A stretch of 64,000 bases of DNA from Alcanivoracaceae bacterium. GTDB lineage: Bacteria; Pseudomonadota; Gammaproteobacteria; Pseudomonadales; Alcanivoracaceae. Every line of letters starts with the position of its first letter. The stretch's first letter is position 1. Position numbers and translations under genes: made by a program. Below are positions 1 to 9,963 of the stretch, piece after piece. The notes beneath the pieces are model-generated. The model did no database searches, was not told the origin of the DNA, and saw nothing but the letters and a program-made list of their open reading frames with translations. The stretch lies in contig JARGOL010000002.1 in the NCBI GenBank assembly GCA_029212745.1, positions 330,133 to 394,132 on the forward strand, written 5' to 3'.

Positions 1-588
1 GCGATCGTCGGCGAAGGCCGCCATGGCTTCGCGGCGGGCGGCCTTGAGTGCTTCATCGAAATCGGCCGCTGTTTCGACAATGCGCATGCCCTTGCCACCA
101 CCGCCAGCCACGGCCTTGATCAACAACGGAAAGCCGATGGTTGTAGCTGCTTCCCGCAAGGCGTCATCACTGGCGCCGTTCCGGTCAAAGCCGGGCAACA
201 CGGGCACGCCGTGCTCTGCCATCAGTTGGCGCGCTGCGGCCTTGTCGCCCATCAGGCGGATGGCGTCGGGGCGCGGGCCGACAAACTGCATGCCGGCGTC
301 AGTCACTGCCCGGGCAAAGGCCTCATTCTCTGACAGGAATCCATAGCCGGGATGGATTGCATCCACGCCCAGCGCTGTCGCTTCCCGGACGATTCTGTCA
401 GCACAAAGGTAGCTGTCACGTGCAGGAGCAGGGCCGATGGCGATGCCCAGGTCGGCGTCGCGCACATGAGCGGCCTGGCTGTCTGCATCGGAATATATTG
501 CCACCGTCTCGATACCCAGTTGTCTGGCCGTGGCGATGATGCGCCGGGCAATTTCTCCCCGGTTGGCGATCAGCAGACGTTTTATCAT
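1..588 (-). CDS. liuD: Methylcrotonyl-CoA carboxylase biotin-carboxylase subunit, N-terminal part (cut by window edge)
   Basis: Biotin-carboxylase half of a biotin-dependent acyl-CoA carboxylase; the liu context makes 3-methylcrotonyl-CoA (leucine breakdown) the likely substrate. Only the first 196 residues are visible. They begin with the family opening RLLIANRGEIARRI, then HPGYGFLSEN and the Gly-rich ATP-grasp loop AVAGGGGKGMR (about residues 157-167). The ATP-grasp C-terminal half and the biotinyl domain lie beyond the window. The ATG overlaps the stop of the upstream hydratase gene by 4 bases (ATGA), indicating translational coupling. Taken alone, the fragment could equally be a propionyl- or acetyl-CoA carboxylase subunit. 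Confidence 0.9.
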   Translation of the reverse strand, partial: MIKRLLIANRGEIARRIIATARQLGIETVAIYSDADSQAAHVRDADLGIAIGPAPARDSYLCADRIVREATALGVDAIHPGYGFLSENEAFARAVTDAGMQFVGPRPDAIRLMGDKAAARQLMAEHGVPVLPGFDRNGASDDALREAATTIGFPLLIKAVAGGGGKGMRIVETAADFDEALKAARREAMAAFADDR

Positions 589-1364
589 CGGGTTGCTCTC
601 CAGCCGGGCGTGCTCTTGTTGAGGAAGGCGTCAAGTCCGTCGCGACCCTCGCTTTCGGTGCGCAGGTTGGCAATCAGTTCAGCGGTAAATTCAACCAGCG
701 CGTCATCGATGGGACCTGCTGCCTTTTCCACCAGTTCACGCGAGCGCCATTGTGCCCCCGGCGCGCCATCCAGAAGGGCGCTGCAGGTTTTCTCAATCAC
801 GCTGTCAATGTCTTCAGCGGCGCAGAGTTCATGGATGATGCCCAGCTGTTTGGCGGGCTCGTCGGCGATCACTTCTGCGGTCATGAAAAACCGTTGTGCC
901 TGGCGCCGGCCGATGGCCCGCACGACGTAGGGCGAAATGACGGCAGGCAGTATGCCCAGCCGCACCTCGCTCAGGCAGAATCGACTGCCGCGTGCAGCAA
1001 TGGCGATATCGCTGGCGCAGATCAGCCCCAGCGCGCCTCCATAAGCCGCACCCTGGACGCGACAGATTACCGGTTTCGGATTCTGGTCTATGGTCCGCAT
1101 CAGCTCCGCCAGTGCCAGTGCGTCGGCCCGATTCTGTTGCCAGTCCATGTCGGCCATGCGTCGCATCCAGTCGAGGTCTGCGCCGGCACTGAAATGCTTG
1201 CCGTTGGCCTGCAGAATGATGATGCGCACCGCGGGGTCCTTTCCGGCCTGCTCGAAACAGCCGGCCAGCTTTTCGATGACCGCGTCATCAAAGGCATTGT
1301 GCTTTTCCGGCCGGTCCAGCGTTATCGTCGCGATCGCATCTTTTCGGTTCAGGCTTACAGTCAT
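585..1364 (-). CDS. liuC: Enoyl-CoA hydratase family protein, probable methylglutaconyl-CoA hydratase
   Basis: A 259-residue crotonase-fold protein. It carries the oxyanion-hole segments SAGADLDWM (59-67) and GAAYGGALGL (105-114) and a Glu in SEVRLGILPA (132-141), as in hydratases. Its place between the carboxylase beta and alpha genes matches liuC of Pseudomonas, which hydrates 3-methylglutaconyl-CoA to HMG-CoA in leucine catabolism. It starts 23 bases after the stop of liuB and overlaps liuD by 4 bases. The family call is firm; the substrate is inferred from the operon. Confidence 0.9.
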   Translation of the reverse strand: MTVSLNRKDAIATITLDRPEKHNAFDDAVIEKLAGCFEQAGKDPAVRIIILQANGKHFSAGADLDWMRRMADMDWQQNRADALALAELMRTIDQNPKPVICRVQGAAYGGALGLICASDIAIAARGSRFCLSEVRLGILPAVISPYVVRAIGRRQAQRFFMTAEVIADEPAKQLGIIHELCAAEDIDSVIEKTCSALLDGAPGAQWRSRELVEKAAGPIDDALVEFTAELIANLRTESEGRDGLDAFLNKSTPGWRATR

Positions 1365-1387
1365 GGTCGTTGTCCTGACATCTGGCG

Positions 1388-2992
1388 TTACATGCGGAAC
1401 ACGCCGTAGCGTGTTTCCTCGATGGGGGCGTTGAGGCTGGCAGCGATGGCCAGGCCAAGCACATCCCGGGTGTCTGCCGGATCGATGACGCCGTCGTCCC
1501 AGAGTCGGGCACTGGCGTAATAGGGATGGGCCATGGCGTCATAGCGATCAACCATGTCGCTGCGAAACTGTTCGGCCTCGGCATCGTCCCAGGGCGTGCC
1601 TTTCTTCGCCAGCGAAGCGCTCTTTATCTGGGTCAGCACACTGGCGGCCTGTTCGCCACCCATGACCGATATCCGTGCATTGGGCCACATGAACAAGAAG
1701 CGCGGGTCGTAGGCCCGTCCGCACATGCCGTAGTTGCCGGCACCAAAACTGCCGCCGATGACCACGGTAAACTTCGGTACGCTGGCGCAGGCCACCGCGT
1801 TGACCATCTTGGCGCCATGCTTGGCAATGCCCTCGGCTTCGTGCTTCTTGCCCACCATGAAGCCGGTGATGTTCTGCAGGAACAACAGCGGGATGCGGCG
1901 CTGATTGCACAGTTCAATGAAGTGCGCGCCTTTCTGTGCTGATTCCGAAAACAGGATGCCGTCATTGGCGACAATGCCCACAGGGTAACCATGAATATGG
2001 GCGAAACCGGTGACCAGGGATGTGCCGTAGCGGCTCTTGAACTCATCCAGTGCCGAGTCATCGACAATGCGGGCAATAATTTCTCTGGCCGGCATGGGCT
2101 GGCGGGTGGTGGCCGGAATCAGGCCATACAGGTCGTCAGCGGGGAAGGCAGGCGGGCGCACCGGTTGCGTCTGTACCTGGTCCGGCTTGTGCCAGTTGAT
2201 ATGGGCAATGCACTGACGGGCCAGTTGGAGCGCGTGCGGTTCGTTGTCGGCCAGATGATCGGCGACACCGGATTGTTCGCAATGAAGCAATGCGCCACCG
2301 AGCTCTTCGGCACTGACTTCCTCGCCCGTGGCGGCCTTCACCAGCGGCGGACCGGCCAGGAAAATGGTGCCCTGGTCCCGCACCATGATGGTCTCGTCGG
2401 CCATGGCCGGTACATAGGCACCGCCGGCGGTGCAGGAGCCCAGTACCACGGCGATCTGGGGAACGCCCCGCGCCGACATGTTGGCCATGTTGAAGAAGAT
2501 ACGGCCGAAATGTTCGCGGTCCGGGAAGACTTCATCCTGTCGCGGCAGGTTGGCGCCGCCGGAGTCCACCAGGTAAATGCAGGGCAGGCGGTTCTCTGCG
2601 GCAATGGCCTGGGCGCGCAAGTGTTTCTTTACCGTCAGCGGGTAATAGCTGCCGCCTTTGACGGTGGGGTCATTGGCCACAATCATGCATTCCACGCCCT
2701 GCACGCGGCCGATGCCACCGACGCAGCCGGCAGCAGGGACTTCTTCGCCGTACACATCCATGGCCGCGAGTGCGGAAATTTCCAGGAACGGTGAGCCCGG
2801 GTCAAGAAGGCGGTCAATGCGCTCGCGCACCGGCAGCTTGCCGCGTTCGCGCAGGCGTTGCTGGGCGGCCTCGCCACCACCCAGGGTGATGCCGGCCAGC
2901 TTTTCCCGCAGGTCATCACGCAGGGCCAGGTTGTGGGTGCGCATGGCCTCGGTGTTTTCGTCGTCGATAAGGGGCGTGCCGATACGGGCCAT
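1388..2992 (-). CDS. liuB: Methylcrotonyl-CoA carboxylase carboxyltransferase (beta) subunit
   Basis: A full-length 534-residue acyl-CoA carboxyltransferase of the usual size for MCC beta. It transfers the carboxyl group from biotin to 3-methylcrotonyl-CoA, working with the biotin carboxylase encoded at the left edge of the window. Two crotonase-like halves are visible, with Gly-rich CoA/biotin-binding segments such as [15 protein letters not shown] in the N half and [18 protein letters not shown] in the C half. Its ATG shares one base with the stop of the dehydrogenase gene (TGATG), so translation is probably coupled. Confidence 0.95.
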   Translation of the reverse strand: MARIGTPLIDDENTEAMRTHNLALRDDLREKLAGITLGGGEAAQQRLRERGKLPVRERIDRLLDPGSPFLEISALAAMDVYGEEVPAAGCVGGIGRVQGVECMIVANDPTVKGGSYYPLTVKKHLRAQAIAAENRLPCIYLVDSGGANLPRQDEVFPDREHFGRIFFNMANMSARGVPQIAVVLGSCTAGGAYVPAMADETIMVRDQGTIFLAGPPLVKAATGEEVSAEELGGALLHCEQSGVADHLADNEPHALQLARQCIAHINWHKPDQVQTQPVRPPAFPADDLYGLIPATTRQPMPAREIIARIVDDSALDEFKSRYGTSLVTGFAHIHGYPVGIVANDGILFSESAQKGAHFIELCNQRRIPLLFLQNITGFMVGKKHEAEGIAKHGAKMVNAVACASVPKFTVVIGGSFGAGNYGMCGRAYDPRFLFMWPNARISVMGGEQAASVLTQIKSASLAKKGTPWDDAEAEQFRSDMVDRYDAMAHPYYASARLWDDGVIDPADTRDVLGLAIAASLNAPIEETRYGVFRM

Positions 2993-4155
2993 CAGCTGGT
3001 CTCCTTGAACAGTTCACGACCGATCAGCATGCGCCGGATCTCGCTCGTTCCGGCACCAATCTCGTAAAGTTTGGCGTCACGAAGCAGGCGGCCGGTGGGA
3101 TACTCGTTGATGTAGCCGTTGCCGCCCAGCACCTGGATCGCTTCCAGGGCCATTTGTGTGGCGTTCTCGGCGCAATAGAGGATGGCGCCAGCGGCGTCCT
3201 TGCGGCTGGTTTCGCCGCGATCACAGGCTCGTGCCACGGCATACAGATACGCGCGGCTGGCATTGAGGGTGACGTACATGTCTGCCAGCTTGCCCTGCAT
3301 CAGCTGGAACTCACCGATGGCCTGGCCAAACTGCTTGCGTTCGTGAACATAGGGCACCACCACATCCATGCACGCCTGCATGATGCCAACGGCGCCTCCG
3401 GAGAGCACGGTACGTTCATAGTCGAGCCCGCTCATGAGTACCCGCACGCCCTCGTTCTCCACGCCAAGGATGTTTTCTTCCGGCACCTTGCAGTCCTCGA
3501 ACACCAATTCACAGGTGTTGGAGCCGCGCATGCCAAGCTTGTCCAGTTTCTGCGCCTGTGAGAATCCCGGGGATCCGCGCTCGACGATGAATGCGGTAAT
3601 GCCGCGCGGTCCGGCATCCAGCTGCGTCTTGGCGTAAATGACGTAGGTATCGGCATCGGGGCCGTTGGTGATCCACATCTTGTTGCCGTTGAGGATGTAG
3701 TGATCGCCATTCTTTTCTGCGCGCAGCTTCATGCTGACCACATCGGAGCCAGCCCCCGGCTCACTCATGGCCAGTGCACCGACGTGATCACCGCTGACCA
3801 GCGCCGGAAGGTATTTTTCTTTCTGCGCCTGGGTGCCGTTGAGATAGATCTGGTTGACGCACAGGTTTGAGTGGGCCCCGTAGGAAAGGCCTACGGACGC
3901 AGAGGCCCTGGAAATTTCTTCCATCACCAGCGTGTGCGCCAGGTAGCCGAGCCCGGATCCCCCGTAAGCCTCGTCGACGGTGATTCCCAGCAGCCCCATG
4001 TCGCCCAGCTTTTTCCACAGTTCCGCGGGAAACTGGTTGGACGCATCAATGTCTGCGGCCAGAGGCGCGATCTCTCGCGCCGCGAATGCGCGCACGGAAT
4101 CCTGCAGGGCCGTGAGGGTGTCATCGAAATCAAAGTTCAGGGTGGGGTAGGACAT
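2992..4155 (-). CDS. liuA: Isovaleryl-CoA dehydrogenase
   Basis: A 387-residue FAD acyl-CoA dehydrogenase, the first committed enzyme of this branch of leucine breakdown, passing electrons to electron-transfer flavoprotein. The flavin/substrate segments [10 protein letters not shown] (130-139) and WITNG (161-165) are present. A Glu lies in [11 protein letters not shown] (E247). In isovaleryl-CoA dehydrogenases the catalytic base sits at this internal position rather than at the C-terminal EGT site, which supports substrate specificity beyond operon context. Both ends use TGATG stop/start junctions, so liuR-liuA-liuB form one coupled unit. Confidence 0.95.
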   Translation of the reverse strand: MSYPTLNFDFDDTLTALQDSVRAFAAREIAPLAADIDASNQFPAELWKKLGDMGLLGITVDEAYGGSGLGYLAHTLVMEEISRASASVGLSYGAHSNLCVNQIYLNGTQAQKEKYLPALVSGDHVGALAMSEPGAGSDVVSMKLRAEKNGDHYILNGNKMWITNGPDADTYVIYAKTQLDAGPRGITAFIVERGSPGFSQAQKLDKLGMRGSNTCELVFEDCKVPEENILGVENEGVRVLMSGLDYERTVLSGGAVGIMQACMDVVVPYVHERKQFGQAIGEFQLMQGKLADMYVTLNASRAYLYAVARACDRGETSRKDAAGAILYCAENATQMALEAIQVLGGNGYINEYPTGRLLRDAKLYEIGAGTSEIRRMLIGRELFKETS

Positions 4156-4544
4156 CAGGGGGTCTCCAGTTCCTGCATGGCGTTGACGCAGCGGGACTCG
4201 GCCTCATCCAGCTCACGCTGCATGGTGGCGATGTCTTCCAGTTGCCGTGCCAGCTGTTGTCGTCTTTGGCGAATCTTGTCGAGAAGGGCCTGTAGCTGCT
4301 TCTCATTGCCTTCCGGTTGGTACATCTCGATCAGTTGGCGGCTTTCCGCCAGGGAAAAGCCCAGTCTTTTGCCGCGCAGCACCAGCATCAGCGTGACCCG
4401 GTCAGCCGGCGAGTAGACGCGTGTCTGGCCGCGCCGGCCGGGGGCCAGCAGTCCCTGGTCTTCGTAGAAGCGGATGGTGCGCGTGGTGATATCAAATTCG
4501 CGCGCCAGCTCGCCGATGCTGTAGGTGCGTCGGGTCGGGTTCAT
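4155..4544 (-). CDS. liuR: MerR-family regulator of leucine/isovalerate catabolism
   Basis: A 129-residue MerR protein. The N-terminal winged helix contains [20 protein letters not shown] and is followed by a Glu/Arg-rich dimerisation coiled coil (about 75-125). It is the first gene of the liu operon and probably controls it from the palindrome just upstream. No Shine-Dalgarno sequence precedes the ATG. The best -10 (TAGAAT, 4551-4556) lies 6 bases before it, so the transcript may start at or very near the A of the start codon. LiuR proteins are known regulators of these operons in proteobacteria; whether this copy represses or activates cannot be read from the sequence. Confidence 0.9.
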   Translation of the reverse strand: MNPTRRTYSIGELAREFDITTRTIRFYEDQGLLAPGRRGQTRVYSPADRVTLMLVLRGKRLGFSLAESRQLIEMYQPEGNEKQLQALLDKIRQRRQQLARQLEDIATMQRELDEAESRCVNAMQELETP

Positions 4545-4550
4545 GGGGCG

Positions 4551-4580
4551 ATTCTAGGGTAAGTTTACGTTAACGTAAAC
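4551..4580 (-). promoter_or_regulatory. liu operon promoter with LiuR-type palindromic operator
   Basis: A perfect 18-bp palindrome, GTTTACGTTAACGTAAAC, occupies 4563-4580. On the minus strand it covers a possible -35 (TTTACG, complement of 4574-4579) and most of the 17-base spacer before the -10 TAGAAT (complement of 4551-4556). MerR-family proteins bind such promoter-spanning dyads. The sequence resembles the ACGT-centred dyads I recall for LiuR. Operator function is inferred from position and symmetry. Confidence 0.75.
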
Positions 4581-4610
4581 GTTATGGGGATGTGCTCGTT
4601 ACGTCAAACC

Positions 4611-4639
4611 GTGACGCTCCGTTCAAACCCCGCTAGACT
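4611..4639 (+). promoter_or_regulatory. Promoter candidate for the RND exporter gene
   Basis: GTGACG (4611-4616) and TAGACT (4634-4639) are separated by 17 bases, a sigma-70-like arrangement 54 bases before the exporter ATG. The -10 is part of a GCTAGACT octamer, a form that recurs before several genes here. The -35 lies about 30 bases from the liuR palindrome on the divergent side, so LiuR could affect both directions. Confidence 0.5.
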
Positions 4640-4692
4640 GGGCGTTCCGGTGATTTGGCCGGGCAGGCAGTGATGCGCGACAGGGGAACATC

Positions 4693-6987
4693 ATGATTGA
4701 TCGCTGGAACCGCTGGGTGGTGGACCACCCCTGGCTAGTACTGGCCATGGTATTGCTGGTCACCGCAGGCGCCGGGGTGGCGGCGCTGGATCTGAGGATC
4801 AATAACGACCCGCGCATCTTCTTTACCGAAGACAACCCGGACTACAAGCGTTTCCGGGAACTGGAGGATCGCTTCACCGCCAACGAAGTGGTGCTGTTCG
4901 TGGTGGCGCCTGACAACGGCAAAGTGTTTACCCGGGAGGGCCTGGAGGCGCTGGAGTCGCTCACCGAGGATGCCTGGACACTGCCATATTCCACCCGCGT
5001 GGATTCGGTCACCAACCATCAGCATACCGAGGTGGCTGGCGATGACCTGTTCACGGCGTACCTGGTGGAGGACCCGGCATCCCTGGATGATGCTGATCTG
5101 GCGCGCATCAAGGATATCGCCACGGCCGAACCGTCGCTGGTGGGTCGGTTGATCTCGCCGTCAGGCCACGTGGCGGGGGTGGTGGCCACGGTGACCATGA
5201 CTGACGGGCACCAGGAAGCCGCTGAAATCACCGAGGCGGCGAGGGCGCTGGTGGCCGAGTACCAGCAGCGTTACCCGGATATCCGCTTCATGCTCACCGG
5301 CACGGTGGTGTTTTCCGAAGCGTCCAAGCTGGCCACCGAGCAGGCCATGGCCACCACGTTCCCGCTGGCAGGCGTGGCGATGCTGCTGTGCTTGCTGGTG
5401 ATCGTGCGCAGCCTGTTGTTCACCGGCATCGTCATCCTGGTGATCGGGTTCAGTATTGCCACGGCCATGGGGACGGCGCAGCTTCTCGGCATCGAATTCT
5501 CGCCCATCGTCGCGCTGGCGCCGGCGATGATCCTGACCCTGGCGGTGGCCGACTGTGTACATCTGCTTTCAACCTACCGGCATGAGCGGCTCGAGGGACA
5601 CGCCCGTCGCGAGGCATTGCTGGAAAGCCTGCGCGTCAACTTCCAGCCGGTCTGGCTGACCAGTATTACCACCGCCATCGGCTTCGCCGTGCTGAATTTT
5701 TCCGAGTCCCAGCCGTTCCGTGCCCTGGGCGACGTGGTCATGGTGGGGGTGCTGGTGGCGTTTGTGCTTTCGGTCACCGCCTTGCCGGCCCTGCTCATGC
5801 TGGTGCCGCACCGGATCAGCCCGGGCAACCAGGTGGACTACCAGCCGTGGATGGACCGGCTCTCGGATGTGGTCATCGGCCATTCCCGCAAGTGGCTGCT
5901 GGGCATGGGGGCGCTGGTGGTGCTACTGGTGGCCGCCATTCCGCAAAGCCATATCAACGATGTCTTCAACGAATATTTCGATGAGAGTTTTGATGTCCGG
6001 CGGGTCAATGATTTTGCCATGCGTGAGCTCACCGGCATGCACAGGATTGACTACTCGTTCGATGCCGGGGAAACCAGTGGTGCCATGGATCCGGCCTTCC
6101 TGGCCGGCCTGGACCGGTTCATGGACTGGCTGAAAGAGCAGGACGAAGTGGTCTACGCGTCATCCTTCACGGACGTGATCAAGCGCCTCAACCAGAACAT
6201 GCATGGTGGCGATCCGGACTGGTACACGGTGCCACAAAGCCGCGAGCTGATCGGCCAGTATACGCTCCTCTACGAGCTGTCCCTGCCACAGGGCCTGGGC
6301 CTTGAAAACCAGCTCGACATGAGCAAGCAGCACGCCCGGGTAACGGTGGTGCTGGAGAACATTGGCTCGACCCCGGTGCTGGCGTTCAACAAGCGCGCCG
6401 AGGCATGGATTGACGATAACCTGCCGGCACAGATGGCGACCCATGGCACAGGCATGGACATCCTGTTCGGCAATGTGACGCTGCGCAATATTGAGTCCAT
6501 GCTCGGTGGCGCGGTGCTGGCACTGGCCAGTGTGTCCCTGTTGTTGATCCTGGCCTTGCGCTCCTGGTGGTACGGGTTCCTGTCCCTGCTGCCGAACCTC
6601 CTGCCTGCGGCCATGGCGTTCGGCGTCTGGGCCCTGATCAATGGCGAGATCGGCCTGGCCATGTCCATCGTGGCGTGCATGACCATCGGCATCGTGGTGG
6701 ACGACACCGTGCATTTCCTGAGCAAATACGTGCGCGCCAAGCGTGAGCTGGGGCTGTCCACGGTGGATGCGGTGCGCTATGCCTTCCGTACTGTCGGCGT
6801 TGCCCTGGTGGCAACGTCAGTGGTGTTGGTGACCAATTTTGCCGTGGTCGGCACCAGCAATTTCTTCCCCAATTCCAGCATGGGCCAGTTGGCGGCAATC
6901 ACCATCGGCATGGCCCTGGTGGTGGACTTCTTCTTCTTTGTTCCCCTGCTGATCGAACTGGACCGGCGCCGCCGTCGCCGGGCCTGA
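4693..6987 (+). CDS. RND-superfamily (MMPL-type) exporter
   Basis: A 764-residue inner-membrane transporter of the RND/MMPL class. The pattern is an N-terminal membrane helix (about 13-31), a large periplasmic domain, a helix bundle (about 220-370), a second single helix (about 400-415) with a second periplasmic domain, and a second bundle (about 610-760), giving two pseudo-repeats. Acidic residues within membrane segments (LAVADCVHLL, GIVVDDTVHFLS) fit proton coupling. The substrate is unknown; relatives are linked to lipids and hopanoids. The ATG follows an AGGGGA ribosome site. No membrane-fusion or outer-membrane partner is adjacent. Confidence 0.85.
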   Translation: MIDRWNRWVVDHPWLVLAMVLLVTAGAGVAALDLRINNDPRIFFTEDNPDYKRFRELEDRFTANEVVLFVVAPDNGKVFTREGLEALESLTEDAWTLPYSTRVDSVTNHQHTEVAGDDLFTAYLVEDPASLDDADLARIKDIATAEPSLVGRLISPSGHVAGVVATVTMTDGHQEAAEITEAARALVAEYQQRYPDIRFMLTGTVVFSEASKLATEQAMATTFPLAGVAMLLCLLVIVRSLLFTGIVILVIGFSIATAMGTAQLLGIEFSPIVALAPAMILTLAVADCVHLLSTYRHERLEGHARREALLESLRVNFQPVWLTSITTAIGFAVLNFSESQPFRALGDVVMVGVLVAFVLSVTALPALLMLVPHRISPGNQVDYQPWMDRLSDVVIGHSRKWLLGMGALVVLLVAAIPQSHINDVFNEYFDESFDVRRVNDFAMRELTGMHRIDYSFDAGETSGAMDPAFLAGLDRFMDWLKEQDEVVYASSFTDVIKRLNQNMHGGDPDWYTVPQSRELIGQYTLLYELSLPQGLGLENQLDMSKQHARVTVVLENIGSTPVLAFNKRAEAWIDDNLPAQMATHGTGMDILFGNVTLRNIESMLGGAVLALASVSLLLILALRSWWYGFLSLLPNLLPAAMAFGVWALINGEIGLAMSIVACMTIGIVVDDTVHFLSKYVRAKRELGLSTVDAVRYAFRTVGVALVATSVVLVTNFAVVGTSNFFPNSSMGQLAAITIGMALVVDFFFFVPLLIELDRRRRRRA

Positions 6988-7057
6988 GAGCGGGACTGGC
7001 CAGTTTCCGGGGGCAGTGGTAGTGTAGCGCCACGCACGGCCCCCGCGGGACAGGGTT

Positions 7058-9286
7058 ATGGATCGTCATTCGCTGCCAATCATCAAGGACAGAAAGGTTC
7101 TTCGGCGTATCGATGCGGCTGCAGCGCGCCGTTCAGTGGCCGGTCTGGTGGCCGCCATTCTTGTTTTCGTGCTGCTTGCCAGTTGGGGTGGTCTCTACCG
7201 GGAGCACGAAACCCTGACCCTGGTGTACGGCCTGACCATCATTGCCGTCACCGCTTTCCGGCTCTGGATTGTCGCCCGCTTTGATGCCCTGCACGGGGCT
7301 GGCCCCGCGCGCTGGCGACGTCTCTACGGCCTGGGTCTTCTGCTCCATTCCAGCACCTGGGGCACGCTTCTGGCTACGCTGGTGGTGTTCTACGGTATCC
7401 ACCAGAGCTTTCTGGTGGCGGCACTGTATGTGCTTGGCGTGACAACCGCCCTTGCCAGCGCCTGGATGTCAGCGCTGCGTGTGCGCCTGATGTATGCGGT
7501 GCTGATGGTGTTGCCGTCGGCAGGCGCGTTGCTCTACCAGGGCGCGCTGGATACCGCCGTACTTGCGGTACTGCTGCTTATCTACCTGTCTTACCTGATC
7601 CGGCTGTACAAAGAGCAGTACCTGGCGTTCTGGCATGCTTTCAACCGTGAGCGGCGGCCGGTGGCACAGCCGCGGCAGGTGCAGACGGCCCAGCCCAATG
7701 TGCAGCTCAGCCTGGTATACCGGCTGGCCCACGAAATCCGGACCCCCATGAACAGCATCATGGGCATGTTGTCCATGCTTCGCGATACACCGCTGGATGA
7801 GGCCCAGCAGGAGTACCGCAAGCTGGCGTCACAGTCGGGCAAGTTACTGCTGACCATGATCGACGATGTGCTGGATTACAGTCGTGTACTCACCGGCCGG
7901 ATCACGCTCAATCCTGAATTCTTTGATATCTACAAGGCGATGGAAGAAGTGCTCGACGCCTACGGCCCGGCGGCACAGTCCAAGGGGCTGGAACTGAACG
8001 CGGTGATCGATCACAACATGCCCGCCCGGCTGCACGGTGATCGTGACCGGTTGCTGCAGATCAGCAGTAACCTGATCAGCAATGCCATCAAGTTCAGTGA
8101 GTCCGGCGAGATTGTGGTCCATGCCGCCTATAACGGCGCGTCCGTGGAAACCGGCTTGCTTGAGCTGTCGATTTCCGACCAGGGGGCAGGCATGGACGCC
8201 GAGACCGTGGATACCCTGTTCATGGATTCTGCCCTGGCCGATGAGGACATGTTTGCCGCTCGCCGCACCGGTTTCGGCCTGCTGGTCTGCCGCGGGTTGG
8301 CAGAGGCGATGGGCGGGCGCATTTCAGTGGAGAGCGTCCTGGGTGAAGGTTCCACGTTCACTGTATCGCTGCCCATGGAAGAGCGCTCCGGCATGGCCGG
8401 CAAGGATTCGCTCAAGGCTGCGGCACAGGGGCGTACTGCGGTTGTCGCCGGCGCTGCGCGCGGCACCGTCGATTCCCTGTCTGAGGAGCTGCTCAGCCTG
8501 GACATGGATGTCAGTGCCACCTCCGATTATGACCACGCCCTGCAGGTGCTGCGGGAAAGCCACCGCGAACACTGTGACGTCCCGCTGCTGGTGGTGGACA
8601 CGCGTGAACGTACGCGCTCGGCATTTGACCTGGTGCGTACTGTGCTGGCAGACCCGGCGCTGGCACAGGTGCATGTGATGGTGCTGGTGTCAGTGTCCGA
8701 GCGCTCCGACAGCAAGCTGGAACAGCTGCTGCGCGACCAGGTGCGGGTTGAAGTGCTGGTCAAGCCAGTGCACCGGCGGCAGGTACGTGCTGCCATGCAG
8801 CGCAGTTTCGGCCTGGAAAGTTCAGAACCCGTTGCCGATCGTCGTGAAGGTGCCGGCGACCAGCGCGAGCGGCGCAAGACGTTCCGGCTGCTGCTGGTGG
8901 AAGACAACGAGGTCAACCAGATTGTCACGCGCGGCATGCTCGACCGTCTCGGTTACCAGGTGAAAACGGTGGGGTCAGGCATCAAGGCGCTGGAGCTTCT
9001 GCGCCGCGAACGTTTCGACCTGGTGCTGATGGACTGCATGATGCCGGAGAAAGACGGTTTCCAGACCACGCGAGAGCTGCGTGCCTACGAACATGAGAAC
9101 GCCCTGGGCCGGACACCGGTGGTGGCAATGACGGCCAACACCATCGATGGTGCACAGGCGCGTTGCCTGGCGGCGGGCATGGATGACTACCTGCCCAAAC
9201 CGGTGCACCTGGACGATATGGAAAACATGCTCAATCACTGGCTGCCATTCTCTGATGAAGGCGATGGTGCGGAGTTTATCGAATGA
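7058..9286 (+). CDS. Hybrid sensor histidine kinase with two receiver domains, the first degenerate
   Basis: A 742-residue protein with about five or six membrane helices in the first 185 residues and no separate sensor domain. The kinase has HEIRTPMN with phospho-acceptor His225 and an ATPase domain with ISDQGAGMD and a GFGLLVCRGL G2 box. A first receiver-like domain (about 455-580) lacks the acidic pair but keeps an Asp and a KP pair. A canonical receiver follows, with E615/D616, phospho-acceptor D659 and K714. There is no Hpt domain, so phosphate must go to a separate protein. The next gene starts inside its stop codon (ATGA). Confidence 0.92.
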   Translation: MDRHSLPIIKDRKVLRRIDAAAARRSVAGLVAAILVFVLLASWGGLYREHETLTLVYGLTIIAVTAFRLWIVARFDALHGAGPARWRRLYGLGLLLHSSTWGTLLATLVVFYGIHQSFLVAALYVLGVTTALASAWMSALRVRLMYAVLMVLPSAGALLYQGALDTAVLAVLLLIYLSYLIRLYKEQYLAFWHAFNRERRPVAQPRQVQTAQPNVQLSLVYRLAHEIRTPMNSIMGMLSMLRDTPLDEAQQEYRKLASQSGKLLLTMIDDVLDYSRVLTGRITLNPEFFDIYKAMEEVLDAYGPAAQSKGLELNAVIDHNMPARLHGDRDRLLQISSNLISNAIKFSESGEIVVHAAYNGASVETGLLELSISDQGAGMDAETVDTLFMDSALADEDMFAARRTGFGLLVCRGLAEAMGGRISVESVLGEGSTFTVSLPMEERSGMAGKDSLKAAAQGRTAVVAGAARGTVDSLSEELLSLDMDVSATSDYDHALQVLRESHREHCDVPLLVVDTRERTRSAFDLVRTVLADPALAQVHVMVLVSVSERSDSKLEQLLRDQVRVEVLVKPVHRRQVRAAMQRSFGLESSEPVADRREGAGDQRERRKTFRLLLVEDNEVNQIVTRGMLDRLGYQVKTVGSGIKALELLRRERFDLVLMDCMMPEKDGFQTTRELRAYEHENALGRTPVVAMTANTIDGAQARCLAAGMDDYLPKPVHLDDMENMLNHWLPFSDEGDGAEFIE

Positions 9287-9963
9287 GTCGAAGTGCAGTG
9301 GTGCTGGGCGCCACGGGGCTTGTTGGCGGTGCGTTGATTGCGCGCCTGGCGCAGACAGGGCAGTGGGACACCGTGCGCCTGCTGGGGCGTCGTCATCCGC
9401 CGTTGCCGGACGCCCGTTTCTCGGCCGTGGACGCCGATCTGGGCGCACTGGCGGAGCAGGCATCTGCATTCGCGGTGGACGATGTGTTCTGCTGCCTTGG
9501 TACTACCCTCAAAAAGGCCGGGTCCAGGGACGCCTTCCGGCGCGTTGATTACGATTTCTGTGTGGCGGCAGCCCGCTGTGCGGCCGAGGCGGGCGCCCGG
9601 CGTTTCATCATTGTCTCTGCGGTTAACGCGGACACGGGCAGTTTGTCCTTCTATGCCCGGGTCAAAGGCGAGATGGAAGACACGGTGGCGGCTACCGATA
9701 TTCCCCTGGTCGCGTTCATGCAGCCCTCGTTGCTGCGCGGCGCACGCGATGAGACCCGTATTGCCGAGCAGGCCGGGGAGAAGGTCCTGTCCCTGGTGAC
9801 ACCGCTGGTTGGCTGGACCAAGGCCGCCTGGCTGCCAATCGCCGCAGAAACAGTGGCAGACGCCATGGTTGCGCTGGCGCTTCATGGGCCTGAAACGGGC
9901 AGGCTGCGGCTGCGCTACAAGGATATGCATGCATACGCCCGACGACTGGGAGAGGATGAATGA
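9283..9963 (+). CDS. NAD(P)-binding Rossmann protein (atypical SDR, HTATIP2-like)
   Basis: A 226-residue short-chain-dehydrogenase relative of the NmrA/HTATIP2-like kind. The dinucleotide loop GATGLVGGAL is at residues 9-18. The core has SAVNADTGSLSFYARVKGEME, in which the YxxxK pair is present as Y-A-R-V-K. No substrate can be assigned. It overlaps both neighbours by 4 bases, so it is translationally linked to the kinase and to rraA, which is odd for a metabolic reductase. Confidence 0.8.
   Translation: MSRSAVVLGATGLVGGALIARLAQTGQWDTVRLLGRRHPPLPDARFSAVDADLGALAEQASAFAVDDVFCCLGTTLKKAGSRDAFRRVDYDFCVAAARCAAEAGARRFIIVSAVNADTGSLSFYARVKGEMEDTVAATDIPLVAFMQPSLLRGARDETRIAEQAGEKVLSLVTPLVGWTKAAWLPIAAETVADAMVALALHGPETGRLRLRYKDMHAYARRLGEDE

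Noticed and set aside
4602-4616. CGTCA-N5-TGACG dyad as a second LiuR operator
   Set aside because: It lacks the TTTACGT/ACGTAAA arms of the first site and could be chance overlap with the exporter -35; kept only as a comment.
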